The translations under genes and the position numbers were made by a program. A stretch of 34,230 bases of DNA, taken from the NCBI GenBank assembly GCA_017432405.1, contig JAFRJF010000219.1, positions 1 to 34,230 on the forward strand, in the 5' to 3' direction. The DNA comes from Clostridia bacterium. Its GTDB lineage: Bacteria; Bacillota_A; Clostridia; Christensenellales; Aristaeellaceae. Shown one piece after another: positions 23,064 to 31,491 of this stretch. A model generated the notes under the pieces. It saw only the letters and a list, made by a program, of their open reading frames with translations. It was not told the DNA's origin and searched no databases. Each line of letters begins with the position of its first letter. Positions within the stretch are counted from its first letter, which is position 1.

Positions 23064-24185
23064 ATGCGCTTGCTTCACATTGCGGATCTGCACCTGGGCA
23101 AGCAGATGAACGACCTTTCCCTGCTGCCGGATCAGGAATACATCCTTCAGCAGATACTGTCCATTGCCCAAAACGAACGGGTGGACGCCGTCCTGATTTC
23201 AGGAGACGTTTACCAGCGCTCCTCTCCCCAGGCGGAGGCCATGGCGCTGTTCGATTCCTTCGTGTCTCGATTGGCGGGCCTGGGCAAGAAGGTATTCGTC
23301 ATCAGCGGCAACCACGATTCCGCGCTTCGCGTCTCCTACTTCGCGTCCCTCGTCAAGTCCTCCGGCGTCTACGTGTCGGAGGCGTTCGACGGCACGCTGC
23401 AAAGCGTTTCGCTCAGCGACCTGTACGGGGAGATCACGGTATGGCTGCTTCCCTTTTTGCGCCCCTCCCAGGTGAAGCGCAAGCTGCCGGGGGAAAGGAT
23501 CGTCTCCTATCAGGACGCCGTGGAAGCGGTGCTGAGGCAGACGCCCATCGACACCAAGAAGCGAAACGTACTTCTGTGCCATCAGTTCATCACCGGCAGC
23601 GAGACCTCGGATTCCGAGGAGAGGGCGGTGGGCGGACTGGACAACATCGACGCCGCCGTGTTCGACGCCTTCGACTACGTCGCCCTGGGACACATGCACA
23701 GGCCCCAGAAGGTGCTGCGGGACACCCTGCGATATGCGGGCTCGCCCCTGAAGTATTCCTTCTCCGAGGCGGGCCATCAAAAGAGCGTGGCCGTCGTGGA
23801 CATGCTCGAAAAGGGGGAGGTCGCGGTGCGCACCCTGCCCCTGTATCCGTTGCACGACGTGCGCCTGATCGAGGGCAGGATGGACGAGCTGATGGAGATG
23901 CCCTATTCGGAGGATTATCTCTGGGTGACGGTGCACGATGAGCTGCCGCCGCCGGATGCCCGGGTGACGCTGAGCGTCAATTATCCCAATATGATGAAGT
24001 TCTCCATCGTCAATTCCAGGACGAAGTATGATGTGGACGTACTGGCCACCGAAGGCATGGAGAACAAAACTGTCGCCGAGCTGTTCAGCGATTTTTACCG
24101 GCTGCAGAACAACGATCAGGCGCCCGGCGAAGCGCATCAGAGGGTGCTTAACAAGGTACTGAAGGAATTGGAGGGAAGCGCATGA
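23064..24185 (+). CDS. sbcD: Exonuclease subunit SbcD (Mre11 family)
   Basis: 373 residues. Calcineurin-like phosphoesterase motifs appear in order: HIADLHLGK (5-13), SGDVYQ (46-51), GNHDS (82-86), LLCHQF and ALGHMHRPQ. With SbcC it forms the Mre11-Rad50-type nuclease that opens hairpins and trims blocked double-strand ends. The ATG at 23064 lies 7 bases after AGGAGG; the frame continues upstream but with no homologous sequence. Its stop overlaps the sbcC start (ATGA), the classic sbcDC arrangement. Confidence 0.96.
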   Translation: MRLLHIADLHLGKQMNDLSLLPDQEYILQQILSIAQNERVDAVLISGDVYQRSSPQAEAMALFDSFVSRLAGLGKKVFVISGNHDSALRVSYFASLVKSSGVYVSEAFDGTLQSVSLSDLYGEITVWLLPFLRPSQVKRKLPGERIVSYQDAVEAVLRQTPIDTKKRNVLLCHQFITGSETSDSEERAVGGLDNIDAAVFDAFDYVALGHMHRPQKVLRDTLRYAGSPLKYSFSEAGHQKSVAVVDMLEKGEVAVRTLPLYPLHDVRLIEGRMDELMEMPYSEDYLWVTVHDELPPPDARVTLSVNYPNMMKFSIVNSRTKYDVDVLATEGMENKTVAELFSDFYRLQNNDQAPGEAHQRVLNKVLKELEGSA

Positions 24186-26812
24186 AGCCGTTGAACCTGA
24201 CGCTCTCGGCTTTTGGCCCGTATGCCCGGGAGTGCTCGGTGGATTTTTCCCGGCTTGGCGAGGATGGCCTGTTCCTGATCGCCGGGGATACCGGCGCGGG
24301 AAAGACGACGCTGTTCGACGCCATCAGCTTTGCGCTCTACGGCGAGGCCTCCGGCGGCAAGGAACGCCGCAGGAGCAAGTCCTTTCGCTCGGACTACGCC
24401 GCCGGCAAGACGGAGACCTGGGTGGAGCTGACCTTCCGCCACAAGGGAGGCGCCTGGCGCATACGCCGCAATCCCGAATACGAGCGCCCGAAGAAATCCG
24501 GCGAGGGCACCACGACCCAGACCGCCTGGGCCCAATTGACCAATCTCGATACCGGCGAGACCTGGGAAGGGCTGACAGAGGTCAACGGCAAGGTCTATGA
24601 ATTGCTCGGCCTGACCCAGGACCAGTTCACCCAGACGGTGATGATCGCCCAGGGCGATTTCCTGAAGATACTCAACGCCTCCTCCGACGACAGGAAGGCG
24701 CTGTTCCAAAAGCTGTTCAACACCTCTGTGTATGCGGATCTGCAGCTGAAGCTGAAGGATATGAACACCGCGTGCATCCGGGAGAGGGAGGACCTGGAAC
24801 AGACCATCGCCATCGCGGCGGACAAGATCGACCCGGAGCCCGATTTTCCGGAGCGGGACAGCATCGCATTCTACAAATCAGATGCCAAATACGCAGACCT
24901 TCTGTCGGAATGTCTCGCGCATCTGATCGAAGGGGAGAAGGCCGAGCGCGCAAAGGCGACGGACAGAAGACAGGCAGCCGGCGAGCAGACGGACGCCCTC
25001 ATCGCCGCGATCGAGCAGGCCAAGGCGGTCAACGCGGATTATGAAGCGCTGGCAAAGGGGGAAAGGGAACTGGCCGCGCTGCTTGACCGGCAGAGCGCCA
25101 TGGACGACCTCGAAGACACGTTGCAGAGGGCGCGAAAGGCGCAGGGCCTGCTGTCCGATGAAACGCTGGTGCGCTCCAACGCCATGGCGATTGAAAACCA
25201 GCGCAAGGAGCTGGCCGAAGCGATCGAAGCCGTGACATCCGCGGAGGGCGCCCTGCCCGCGGCAGAGGCCCGAAGGCTGGAAGCGGAAGCCCATGCGCCG
25301 GATGTGGAGAACCTGCTGGCCTCCGCAAGGCAGCTGTCCGACGGCATCCCGGTGCTGAAGGAACTGGAGGGGCAGAAAAGGCAGCTGGCGCAGCGGGAAA
25401 AGCAGCTCACCCAGCTGCTCAAGGCCAGCAACGAGGCCGATCAGGCCTATGCCGCCGCCAAGGAAGGCTACTATCGCAGCCAGGCGGGGCTGCTGGCGTC
25501 TGAGCTGGAGCCGGGAAAGCCCTGTCCCGTGTGCGGCGCGCTGTCCCATCCGCAGCCTGCGCAGCTGGCGGCGGAGTCCGTCACCAGGGAGGCCATGGAA
25601 GAGGCGGACCGGCGGCATCGCGATGCCGCCGACGCGCTGCACAGGACCAACAACAGCCTGACCGCGCTTCGAACGCAGGTGGACAAGGATGCCGCCCGCC
25701 TGCGGGACATGGGTATTGCGGAGGCGGAGACCGAGCGGCACCTGCAACAGCGAATCAGCGACTTGAACACACAGGCCATGCGCTATCGCGAGGCCATCGA
25801 GGACAGCCGGAAGGCCTGCAACGCGCTCACGGTCGCCCTGGAGAAGAACCGTACCGCCGTCGAGCAGAAGCAGAAGAGCCTTGCAGGCCTTCTGGAGGCG
25901 GGCGAACAGCTGAAAAAGCGATTCATGGCGCGCCTGGCTGCCGCAGGCTTTGAGGACGAACGCGCCTATCAGCTTGCCAGGCTGCCGGACGACGCGGTGA
26001 ACGATATCGAAGCAAGGCTGAAAAAATACGGCGAGCAGAGGACCTCCCTGGCGGATCAGACGTCCAGCCTTCGCCGGAAGCTGGCGGGGAAGGAGAAGAT
26101 CGACCTGTCCGGCCTGGAGCAGCGGCAGCGGGATTGGAAGGCGAAGCGAATCGCAGCCGAGCAGGCGGAAGCCGCGCTCGCCAGAAAGCTGGCGCTGCAT
26201 GAGGATGCCCTGAAGGCGATCCAGCGCGCCTGCAGGCAAAAGAAGCGAAAGGAAGAATACTGGGCGGTGGTCAGGGACCTCTACAACTGCTGCGCCGGGA
26301 TCGCCGGCGGCAACCGGCGGGCCAAGCTGACCTTTGAGGCCTATGTCCAGCAGTACTATTTCAAGCAGGTCGTGGCCGCGGCAAACAAGCGGCTCACCGT
26401 GTTGACCGACGGGCTGTTCACCCTGCGCTGCAAGGCGGAGGCCCGGGACCGGGTGCGCCAGAGCGGGCTCGACCTGGATGTACTGGACCGGGGCACGGGC
26501 CAGTGGCGGGACGTGAGCACGCTTTCCGGGGGCGAATCCTTCCTGGCCAGCCTGGCCCTGGCCCTGGGCCTGTCCGACGTGGTGCAGGCCCAGAGCGGCG
26601 CGATTCGCATGGACGCCATGTTCATCGACGAGGGGTTCGGCACGCTGGACGACAATGCCCTGCGCAATTCCCTGCGGGTGCTCGCGGACCTGGCCGACGG
26701 CAAGCGCCTCATCGGCATCATCTCCCATGTGCACGACCTTGAGGAGCGCATCGAAAGGCAGATCGTCGTCACCAAGACGCTGAAGGGCTCGAAGATCGAC
26801 GTCATCGCATGA
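24182..26812 (+). CDS. sbcC: Exonuclease subunit SbcC (Rad50 family)
   Basis: 876 residues. Walker A is GDTGAGKTT (35-43), and the Q-loop region is TQDQFTQTVMIAQGDF. Long charged coiled coils flank a zinc hook, CPVC at 448-451. The signature LSGGES is at 781-786 and Walker B MFIDEGFGTLD starts at 813. The ATPase heads open and close around the SbcD nuclease, and the hook joins two coils. The chain is somewhat shorter than the roughly 1,000 or more residues of many SbcC proteins, meaning shorter arms. The ATG overlaps the sbcD stop by four bases. No terminator is visible after the stop. Confidence 0.96.
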   Translation: MKPLNLTLSAFGPYARECSVDFSRLGEDGLFLIAGDTGAGKTTLFDAISFALYGEASGGKERRRSKSFRSDYAAGKTETWVELTFRHKGGAWRIRRNPEYERPKKSGEGTTTQTAWAQLTNLDTGETWEGLTEVNGKVYELLGLTQDQFTQTVMIAQGDFLKILNASSDDRKALFQKLFNTSVYADLQLKLKDMNTACIREREDLEQTIAIAADKIDPEPDFPERDSIAFYKSDAKYADLLSECLAHLIEGEKAERAKATDRRQAAGEQTDALIAAIEQAKAVNADYEALAKGERELAALLDRQSAMDDLEDTLQRARKAQGLLSDETLVRSNAMAIENQRKELAEAIEAVTSAEGALPAAEARRLEAEAHAPDVENLLASARQLSDGIPVLKELEGQKRQLAQREKQLTQLLKASNEADQAYAAAKEGYYRSQAGLLASELEPGKPCPVCGALSHPQPAQLAAESVTREAMEEADRRHRDAADALHRTNNSLTALRTQVDKDAARLRDMGIAEAETERHLQQRISDLNTQAMRYREAIEDSRKACNALTVALEKNRTAVEQKQKSLAGLLEAGEQLKKRFMARLAAAGFEDERAYQLARLPDDAVNDIEARLKKYGEQRTSLADQTSSLRRKLAGKEKIDLSGLEQRQRDWKAKRIAAEQAEAALARKLALHEDALKAIQRACRQKKRKEEYWAVVRDLYNCCAGIAGGNRRAKLTFEAYVQQYYFKQVVAAANKRLTVLTDGLFTLRCKAEARDRVRQSGLDLDVLDRGTGQWRDVSTLSGGESFLASLALALGLSDVVQAQSGAIRMDAMFIDEGFGTLDDNALRNSLRVLADLADGKRLIGIISHVHDLEERIERQIVVTKTLKGSKIDVIA

Positions 26813-26893
26813 CCACATGCGAATCGGCGCAGGCCGAAGGGTTTGTAGAAAACAACAGAAATGGACGCCGGCGTCAGAACGGAGTGAATGAAG

Positions 26894-27367
26894 ATGGATT
26901 ACATACATGAGCTGAGGAAGATCACCGGCCCGCGCAAGCTGATACTGAACTGCGCCGGCGCGGTGATCGTCCGGGATGACCGCATATTGCTCCAGCGGCG
27001 AACGGACAACGGGAAGTGGGGCCTGATCGGCGGGCTGCTGGAGATGAACGAGACCTACGAGGAAGCCGCGCTCCGGGAGATTCGGGAGGAGACCGGCCTG
27101 GAGGTGGCGCTGGACAGCTTTCTCGGCATCTTCCACAACCACAATATGGTCTGGGGCAACGGCGACGCGGCGCATGTGATAGCCGCCATGTACACCGCCC
27201 GCATCGTCAGCGGGGAGCTCAGGATCGACGAGGAATCCTACGAGCTGAGGTTCTTCTCCAGGGAGGAGATGCCGGAGCTGTTCGCGGAGGATCAGATCGC
27301 GGCCCTGGACGCCTATTTCAGAGGCGTGCGCCATCCGCTGTTGCAGGAGAATCGGATGGTGAACTGA
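26894..27367 (+). CDS. Nudix hydrolase
   Basis: 157 residues. The Nudix box is complete (GGLLEMNETYEEAALREIREETGLE; pattern G-x5-E-x7-REUxEExGU). Family members cleave nucleoside diphosphates linked to another group; LILNCAGAVIVRDDRILLQRRTDNGKWGL resembles ADP-ribose or oxidised-nucleotide type enzymes, but the substrate is not determinable. Two ATGs are possible. The one at 26894 lies 9 bases after GGAG and is preferred, while 26888 is only 3 bases from it. It starts about 80 bases after sbcC on the same strand and could be in the same transcript. Confidence 0.9.
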   Translation: MDYIHELRKITGPRKLILNCAGAVIVRDDRILLQRRTDNGKWGLIGGLLEMNETYEEAALREIREETGLEVALDSFLGIFHNHNMVWGNGDAAHVIAAMYTARIVSGELRIDEESYELRFFSREEMPELFAEDQIAALDAYFRGVRHPLLQENRMVN

Positions 27368-27395
27368 AATCTGTGGGTCCCCGCGCCTTGTCCAC

Positions 27396-28022
27396 GTGAA
27401 TACATTCATCCTGATGGAGGGCTTTAAAAACGCGCCCTGGTTCTTCCTGGACTCCCACAACATCGTGCCACGCCCGGGATTGGAGGGGACCGCCTTCCGG
27501 CTGGAGGCGGGGGAGGCCTTTTGCGTGGATATCGCGGTTTTCGACTACCCCGCGGCGGATGCCCGGGGGATCAACGGCGCCGTCCGCTGGGTGTACCGTC
27601 GCTTCCACGAACCGCCCCGGGAGGGCCTTCCCATACAGACCGCCGTGGCGGACATCGCGACTGCGGTGTCCCGCGACGCATGGCTCGAGGACAGCGACGC
27701 CTATGCCGGGTTCGTGTTCGACTGGCAGCATGACCACGAGGTGCGCCGCCTGCCCTCCATCACCTGGACCAACCGCCTGGCCGTGGCCGTGCCGATGCTC
27801 CAGGCCGCGCACCGCCTGGGACGGGAGGACATGCGCGCCCAGGCGCTGCGCTGCATCGACCATATCGTGGATACCTCGATCAATCCGAGGAACGGCCTGC
27901 CCTTTACCGCGGAGGTCGACGGGACCTGGTGCAACCGGGGCTGGTGGTACGACAGGCAGCCCGTTCCCGGCCACGCCGCCTACCTGGTCGGCCAGGCGCT
28001 GTACTACATACCCAAAATACCG
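27396..28022 (+). pseudogene. Fragment of a six-hairpin glycosidase-like protein
   Basis: About 209 codons resembling the inside of a larger protein: a beta-rich end (LEGTAFRLEAGEAFCVDIAVFDY), then helical hairpins (SITWTNRLAVAVPMLQAAHRLG, and INPRNGLPFTAEVDGTWCNRGWWYD) like an alpha/alpha-toroid glycoside hydrolase. No ribosome site precedes any start in the frame (GTG 27396, ATG 27414). The toroid breaks off after VGQALYYI. The frame stays open into the next gene by chance, which would give a false 532-residue fusion, but a promoter and a signal peptide mark an independent start there. I read it as a decayed, internally cut gene remnant. The family assignment is tentative. Confidence 0.5.
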
Positions 28023-28024
28023 CC

Positions 28025-28053
28025 TTGCCCGCAGAACCGTATCATGGTAAAAT
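28025..28053 (+). promoter_or_regulatory. Sigma-A promoter of the exported prephenate dehydratase gene
   Basis: TTGCCC (28025-28030) and TAAAAT (28048-28053) have a 17-base spacer, 45 bases before the ATG at 28098. It supports an independent gene start inside the longer open frame. Confidence 0.72.
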
Positions 28054-28097
28054 ACAGTCAGTCATTGCTGCGCATACAGCAGGAAAGGATGAGAATT

Positions 28098-28994
28098 ATG
28101 AAATTACGCGCCATCGTCATGATAATGGCCCTCGTCGTCTGCGGCCAGGCCTCCCTCGCGGAGGTCAGCTATCTCGGCCCGGAGGGCACGTATACGCAGG
28201 AGGCAGCCCAATTCTGGTTTGAGGGCGGCGAGGCCCTCGTTCCCTGCAAGACCGTAAACGACGCCATATCGGATATGCTTTCGGGCCAGGCGGATTACGC
28301 CGTCATTCCCCAGGAGAATACCCTTGGCGGCGCGGTGCTCAATTACGTGGACGCCCTGATCGCCTCGGAGGACGCCTATGTGGTCGGGGAGGTCATACTG
28401 CCCATCAACCAGACTCTCATGGGCGTCCCCGGCGCGAAGCTGGAGGACATCCGCACCGTCTGCTCCCATGCGCAGGGGCTGGCCCAGAGCGCCCAATGGC
28501 GCAAGGATCATCTGCCGGAGGCCGGGGCGCAGGAGATGGACAGCACCGCCGCCGCGGCCAGCTACGTGGCAGAGCAGGGCGACAGGAGCATCGCCGCCGT
28601 GGCCGCGCCCGGGGCCGCGCCGCTGTACGGCCTGGAGGTGCTGGCGGAAAACGTCCAGATCACCGACGCCAACAAGACGCGGTTCTACGTGCTGTCCAGC
28701 CAACCGCTGGAGGGGGAGAGACAGACGCGGGCGGTGTTCGTGGCCACCTGCGAATGTGGCAGCCTGGACGACATCATGCTGGCCATACACGACGCCGGCC
28801 TGGAGCCGGTGGCGCTGCACGATCGGCCGGAGGGCAGCGCGCTGGGCCGCTACCACTACGTGATCGAGGTGGAGGGCGCCGACCCCATCGGGGACGAACA
28901 GATCGACAGGGTAAGGGCCATCGAGGGCGTTCGATTTGCGGGACGCTTTGAGTCGGCGGAGAAAGCCGTGAATCAGGCGGAAAGGATCCGGTGA
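28098..28994 (+). CDS. Prephenate dehydratase-ACT protein with an N-terminal signal peptide
   Basis: 298 residues. Cytosolic PheA-type enzymes begin almost directly with the GPEGT motif; here it is preceded by MKLRAIVMIMALVVCGQASL-AEVSY, a good signal peptide with cleavage likely after Ala21. The dehydratase motifs are nearly all kept: YLGPEGTYTQEAA, PQENTLGGAV, SHAQGLAQS, DSTAAAA and the TRF motif (194-196). The usual LPI-x-H is INQ here, so one active-site-region residue has changed. An ACT domain follows (about 210-290, with LHDRP in place of ESRP). The family makes phenylpyruvate from prephenate. The ATG at 28098 follows AAGGA. The domain has a periplasmic-binding-protein-like fold, so a binding or sensing role outside the cell is an alternative. 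Confidence 0.85.
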   Translation: MKLRAIVMIMALVVCGQASLAEVSYLGPEGTYTQEAAQFWFEGGEALVPCKTVNDAISDMLSGQADYAVIPQENTLGGAVLNYVDALIASEDAYVVGEVILPINQTLMGVPGAKLEDIRTVCSHAQGLAQSAQWRKDHLPEAGAQEMDSTAAAASYVAEQGDRSIAAVAAPGAAPLYGLEVLAENVQITDANKTRFYVLSSQPLEGERQTRAVFVATCECGSLDDIMLAIHDAGLEPVALHDRPEGSALGRYHYVIEVEGADPIGDEQIDRVRAIEGVRFAGRFESAEKAVNQAERIR

Positions 28995-29054
28995 GCCCGC
29001 CGGCGGTAATGGCAGGTTCGGGAAAAGACATTCTGTGACGGCGGAGGTGGCGGC

Positions 29055-30581
29055 TTGGATATCATCGCGATCGACCTGAAATCCTTCTATGCCTCCGTGG
29101 AATGCCGGGCGCGCAGTCTCGATCCGCTGACGACCAATCTCGTGGTCGCGGACGCCTCGCGCACGGAGAAGACCATCTGCCTGGCGGTATCGCCGTCCCT
29201 GAAGCGCCATGGCATTCCCGGACGACCCAGGCTGTTCGAGGTCGTGCAGCGCATCCGGGCGGTCAACCGGGAAAGGGCCAAGGCCGCGCCGGGCGGCCGG
29301 CTCACCGGGGAATCCTGCGATGCCCGGGCGCTGCAGATCGACCCGAGGCTGGCGGTGGGCTATATCATCGCCACGCCACAGATGGCGCACTACATGAGGA
29401 TCAGCACGCAGATCTATGACATCTACACCCGGTATATCGCTCCCGAGGACATCCACGTCTATTCCATCGACGAGGTGTTCATGGACGTGACCCATTATAC
29501 GCACCTCTACAGGGCAGAGGCGGAAAGGGCGGGCATGGGCGTGGCGCGCTACATGGCGCTGATGCTCATACGGAAGGTGCTGGCATCGACGGGCATCACC
29601 GCGACCGCGGGCATCGGTACCAACCTCTACCTTGCGAAGGTGGCCATGGATGTGCTCGCCAAGCACGTGGAGGCGGATGAGGACGGCGTGCGCATCGCCG
29701 AGCTGGACGAGATGTCCTACCGGCGCACGATGTGGGAGCATCGCCCCCTGACGGATTTCTGGCGGGTGGGCAGGGGCTACGCGAGGCGGCTGGAGGCTGC
29801 GGGCCTTTACACGATGGGCGATATCGCCCTCTGCTCGGAGGCGAACGAGGCGCTGCTGTACAAGCTCTTCGGCGTCAACGCAGAGCTGCTGATCGACCAC
29901 GCCTGGGGATGGGAGCCCTGCACGATCCGCGACATCAAGGCCTACAGGCCCCAGAGCAACAGCCTCTCCGCCGGCCAGGTGCTGAAGGCACCCTATCCCG
30001 CGGACAGGGCCCGCCTGATCGTCCGCGAGATGATGGACGGCATGGCGCTGGACCTTGTGAAGAAGGGCCTGGCCACGGATCAGATCGCATTGACCGTCGT
30101 ATATGATATCGAAAACCTTGCCTCGACGGAGATACGATCAGGCTACGACGGCCCCGTTACCGTGGATTACTATGGCCGCGAAGTGCCAAAGCCCGGGCAC
30201 GGCTCGATCAACCTCGACGGCTATACTTCCTCCGCGAAGCAGATCATACGCGCGGCCCTTGCCCTCTATGACCGAATCGTCAATCCCGCGCTGCTCGTGC
30301 GCCGGATATACGTCGCCTGCAACCATGTAAGGGATGAGGCGGCGGTCGAAGCCGGCAGGGCGGCAGCGCCCGTCCAGCTGGATATGTTCACCGATTACGC
30401 AGCCCTCGAGCAGCGCGCCCGGGAAGAGAAAAACGCCCGCGAACGCGAGCGCAGGCAGCAGGAGGCCATACTGGCCATCAAGGAAAAATGGGGAAAAAAC
30501 GCCATACTGAAGGGCATGAGCTTTGAAGACGGCGCGACCGCGCGGGAGCGGAACGAGCAGGTCGGCGGGCACAGGGCGTAG
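29055..30581 (+). CDS. Y-family translesion DNA polymerase (UvrX/YqjW type)
   Basis: 508 residues. The catalytic metal sites are IAIDLKSFYASVEC (Asp7) and YSIDEVFMD (Asp139, Glu140). The DNA-binding HhH region lies around DFWRVGRGYARRLEAAGLYTMGDIAL. A beta-clamp-binding motif QLDMF is at 441-445, followed by a charged helix (AREEKNARERERRQQ) and a basic tail. Such polymerases copy across damaged bases. The start is TTG at 29055, 6 bases after GGAGGT. The YolD-like gene follows 54 bases later, matching the UvrX-YolD and YqjW-YqjX pairs of Bacillus. No LexA box is present in front. It follows the dehydratase gene by 60 bases without a visible promoter. Confidence 0.92.
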   Translation: MDIIAIDLKSFYASVECRARSLDPLTTNLVVADASRTEKTICLAVSPSLKRHGIPGRPRLFEVVQRIRAVNRERAKAAPGGRLTGESCDARALQIDPRLAVGYIIATPQMAHYMRISTQIYDIYTRYIAPEDIHVYSIDEVFMDVTHYTHLYRAEAERAGMGVARYMALMLIRKVLASTGITATAGIGTNLYLAKVAMDVLAKHVEADEDGVRIAELDEMSYRRTMWEHRPLTDFWRVGRGYARRLEAAGLYTMGDIALCSEANEALLYKLFGVNAELLIDHAWGWEPCTIRDIKAYRPQSNSLSAGQVLKAPYPADRARLIVREMMDGMALDLVKKGLATDQIALTVVYDIENLASTEIRSGYDGPVTVDYYGREVPKPGHGSINLDGYTSSAKQIIRAALALYDRIVNPALLVRRIYVACNHVRDEAAVEAGRAAAPVQLDMFTDYAALEQRAREEKNARERERRQQEAILAIKEKWGKNAILKGMSFEDGATARERNEQVGGHRA

Positions 30582-30635
30582 TCCTGGCCCGGGTTGCTGC
30601 AAGCAGGATCGGAAAAGCCTGAAGAGAGGGATCAA

Positions 30636-31037
30636 ATGGGAAAATACGACGCAATCATCGATCATCCCCATCACGTATCTGCCGTCCACCCCCGTATGAG
30701 CATGCTCAACCGGGCGGCGCAGTTCAGCCCCTTCGCGGCGCTGACGGGATACGGTGACCAGATCGCCGAGGCGGCGCGCCTGACCGATCGCCGAATCGAG
30801 CTGACCGAGGCGGAGGAAGCGGAGATCGGCCGGAAGCTGGGCGCCATAGAGCGCGGGGACGAGGTCGAGCTGACCTGGTTTGTGCCGGATGAGCGGAAGG
30901 CCGGCGGTCGCTACGTGACGGAGCGGGTGCGCGTAAAGCAGGTCGCAGCCTCCGAGGAGAAGGTCCTGCTGGCCGGCGGACGAAGCATTGATATCGGACA
31001 GATCATCGATGTGGCCGCTGTCGGCAGGGAGCAGTGA
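30636..31037 (+). CDS. YolD-like protein
   Basis: 133 residues. The N-terminal YDAIIDHPHHVSAVHPRMSMLNRAAQFSPFAAL matches the YolD-like family (RP-x-M-x-x-x-x-RA-x-QF-x-P-F-A-A-L). This family is regularly encoded next to a Y-family polymerase of the UvrX/YqjW type, as here. Its role is not firmly established; partner or regulator of the polymerase is likely. The second half (ELTWFVPDERKAGGRYVTERVRVKQV) is the usual beta-rich part. The ATG at 30636 lies 5 bases after GAGAGGG. It converges on the small Xre-type gene. Confidence 0.88.
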   Translation: MGKYDAIIDHPHHVSAVHPRMSMLNRAAQFSPFAALTGYGDQIAEAARLTDRRIELTEAEEAEIGRKLGAIERGDEVELTWFVPDERKAGGRYVTERVRVKQVAASEEKVLLAGGRSIDIGQIIDVAAVGREQ

Positions 31038-31067
31038 CGGCCGGCCTCCGATGGCAGGCGCGGGGGA

Positions 31068-31268
31068 TCAATAGCGCCGGAAGCTGCAAACATCCCCGAT
31101 GTCCACGCGAAGCGCCACGCACAGCCGCTCGATGACGTCCAGCCGGACGGACTCGTCCTTTACGAGCTTTTGATAGGTGGATTCACTGATTCCAGCAAGG
31201 TGTATGATATCGCGCGGCGTTTTCCCGCGACGTTGGAGGAGGAGCCAGAGCTTTTTATAGGTGATCAT
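31068..31268 (-). CDS. Small Xre/Cro-type DNA-binding protein
   Basis: 66 residues, almost entirely one helix-turn-helix domain: MITYKKLWLLLQRRGKTPRDI, the recognition region AGISESTYQKLVKDESVRLD, then IERLCVALRVDIGDVC. It resembles the short Cro/CI-family regulators of the YozG type found across Firmicutes. The ATG at 31268 is 9 bases after a perfect AGGAGG; an in-frame extension to 31349 lacks support. It diverges from the ABC transporter gene, so it may control itself or that gene. Confidence 0.83.
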   Translation of the reverse strand: MITYKKLWLLLQRRGKTPRDIIHLAGISESTYQKLVKDESVRLDVIERLCVALRVDIGDVCSFRRY

Positions 31269-31289
31269 CGATGCGCGCCTCCTGTGATC
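31261..31289. repeat. Direct repeat GTGATC near the Xre-type start (possible operator)
   Basis: GTGATC occurs at 31261-31266 and 31284-31289, 23 bases apart, about two helical turns. One copy overlaps the start codon region and the other the upstream leader. An autoregulatory role is only a guess. Confidence 0.25.
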
Positions 31290-31314
31290 GTTACTCCAAA
31301 AGGTGGGGACTATT

Positions 31315-31323
31315 ATTGTATCA
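31315..31323 (-). promoter_or_regulatory. Extended -10 promoter of the Xre-type gene
   Basis: On the minus strand TGATACAAT (31323-31315) has TG one base before the -10 box TACAAT. No good -35 box is present at the proper distance. Confidence 0.45.
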
Positions 31324-31429
31324 CAAGCAGGCGGCGGCGGGGTAGACAATATTCGGGTTTTACCATTTCAATTTTCTTGCAGATATGACGGACCCGGAAA
31401 TTACCTTGACGATTATTGCGGCTTTATCA

Positions 31430-31458
31430 TTGACATATTACCCCAAATGTGGGATAGT
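31430..31458 (+). promoter_or_regulatory. Sigma-A promoter of the ABC transporter operon
   Basis: TTGACA (31430-31435) is perfect. GATAGT (31453-31458) follows after 17 bases and matches the -10 consensus only in part. CCCA-AATG-TGGG within the spacer is a short inverted repeat that could bind a regulator. Confidence 0.62.
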
Positions 31459-31491
31459 ATATACAGCTGATATGAAGAGGAGAAGCTGAAA

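Noticed and set aside
24878..27463. 861-codon open frame on the minus strand opposite sbcC and the Nudix gene
   Set aside because: It is a shadow of GC-rich coding sequence; the plus-strand genes have all expected motifs and the antisense product has no domain pattern.
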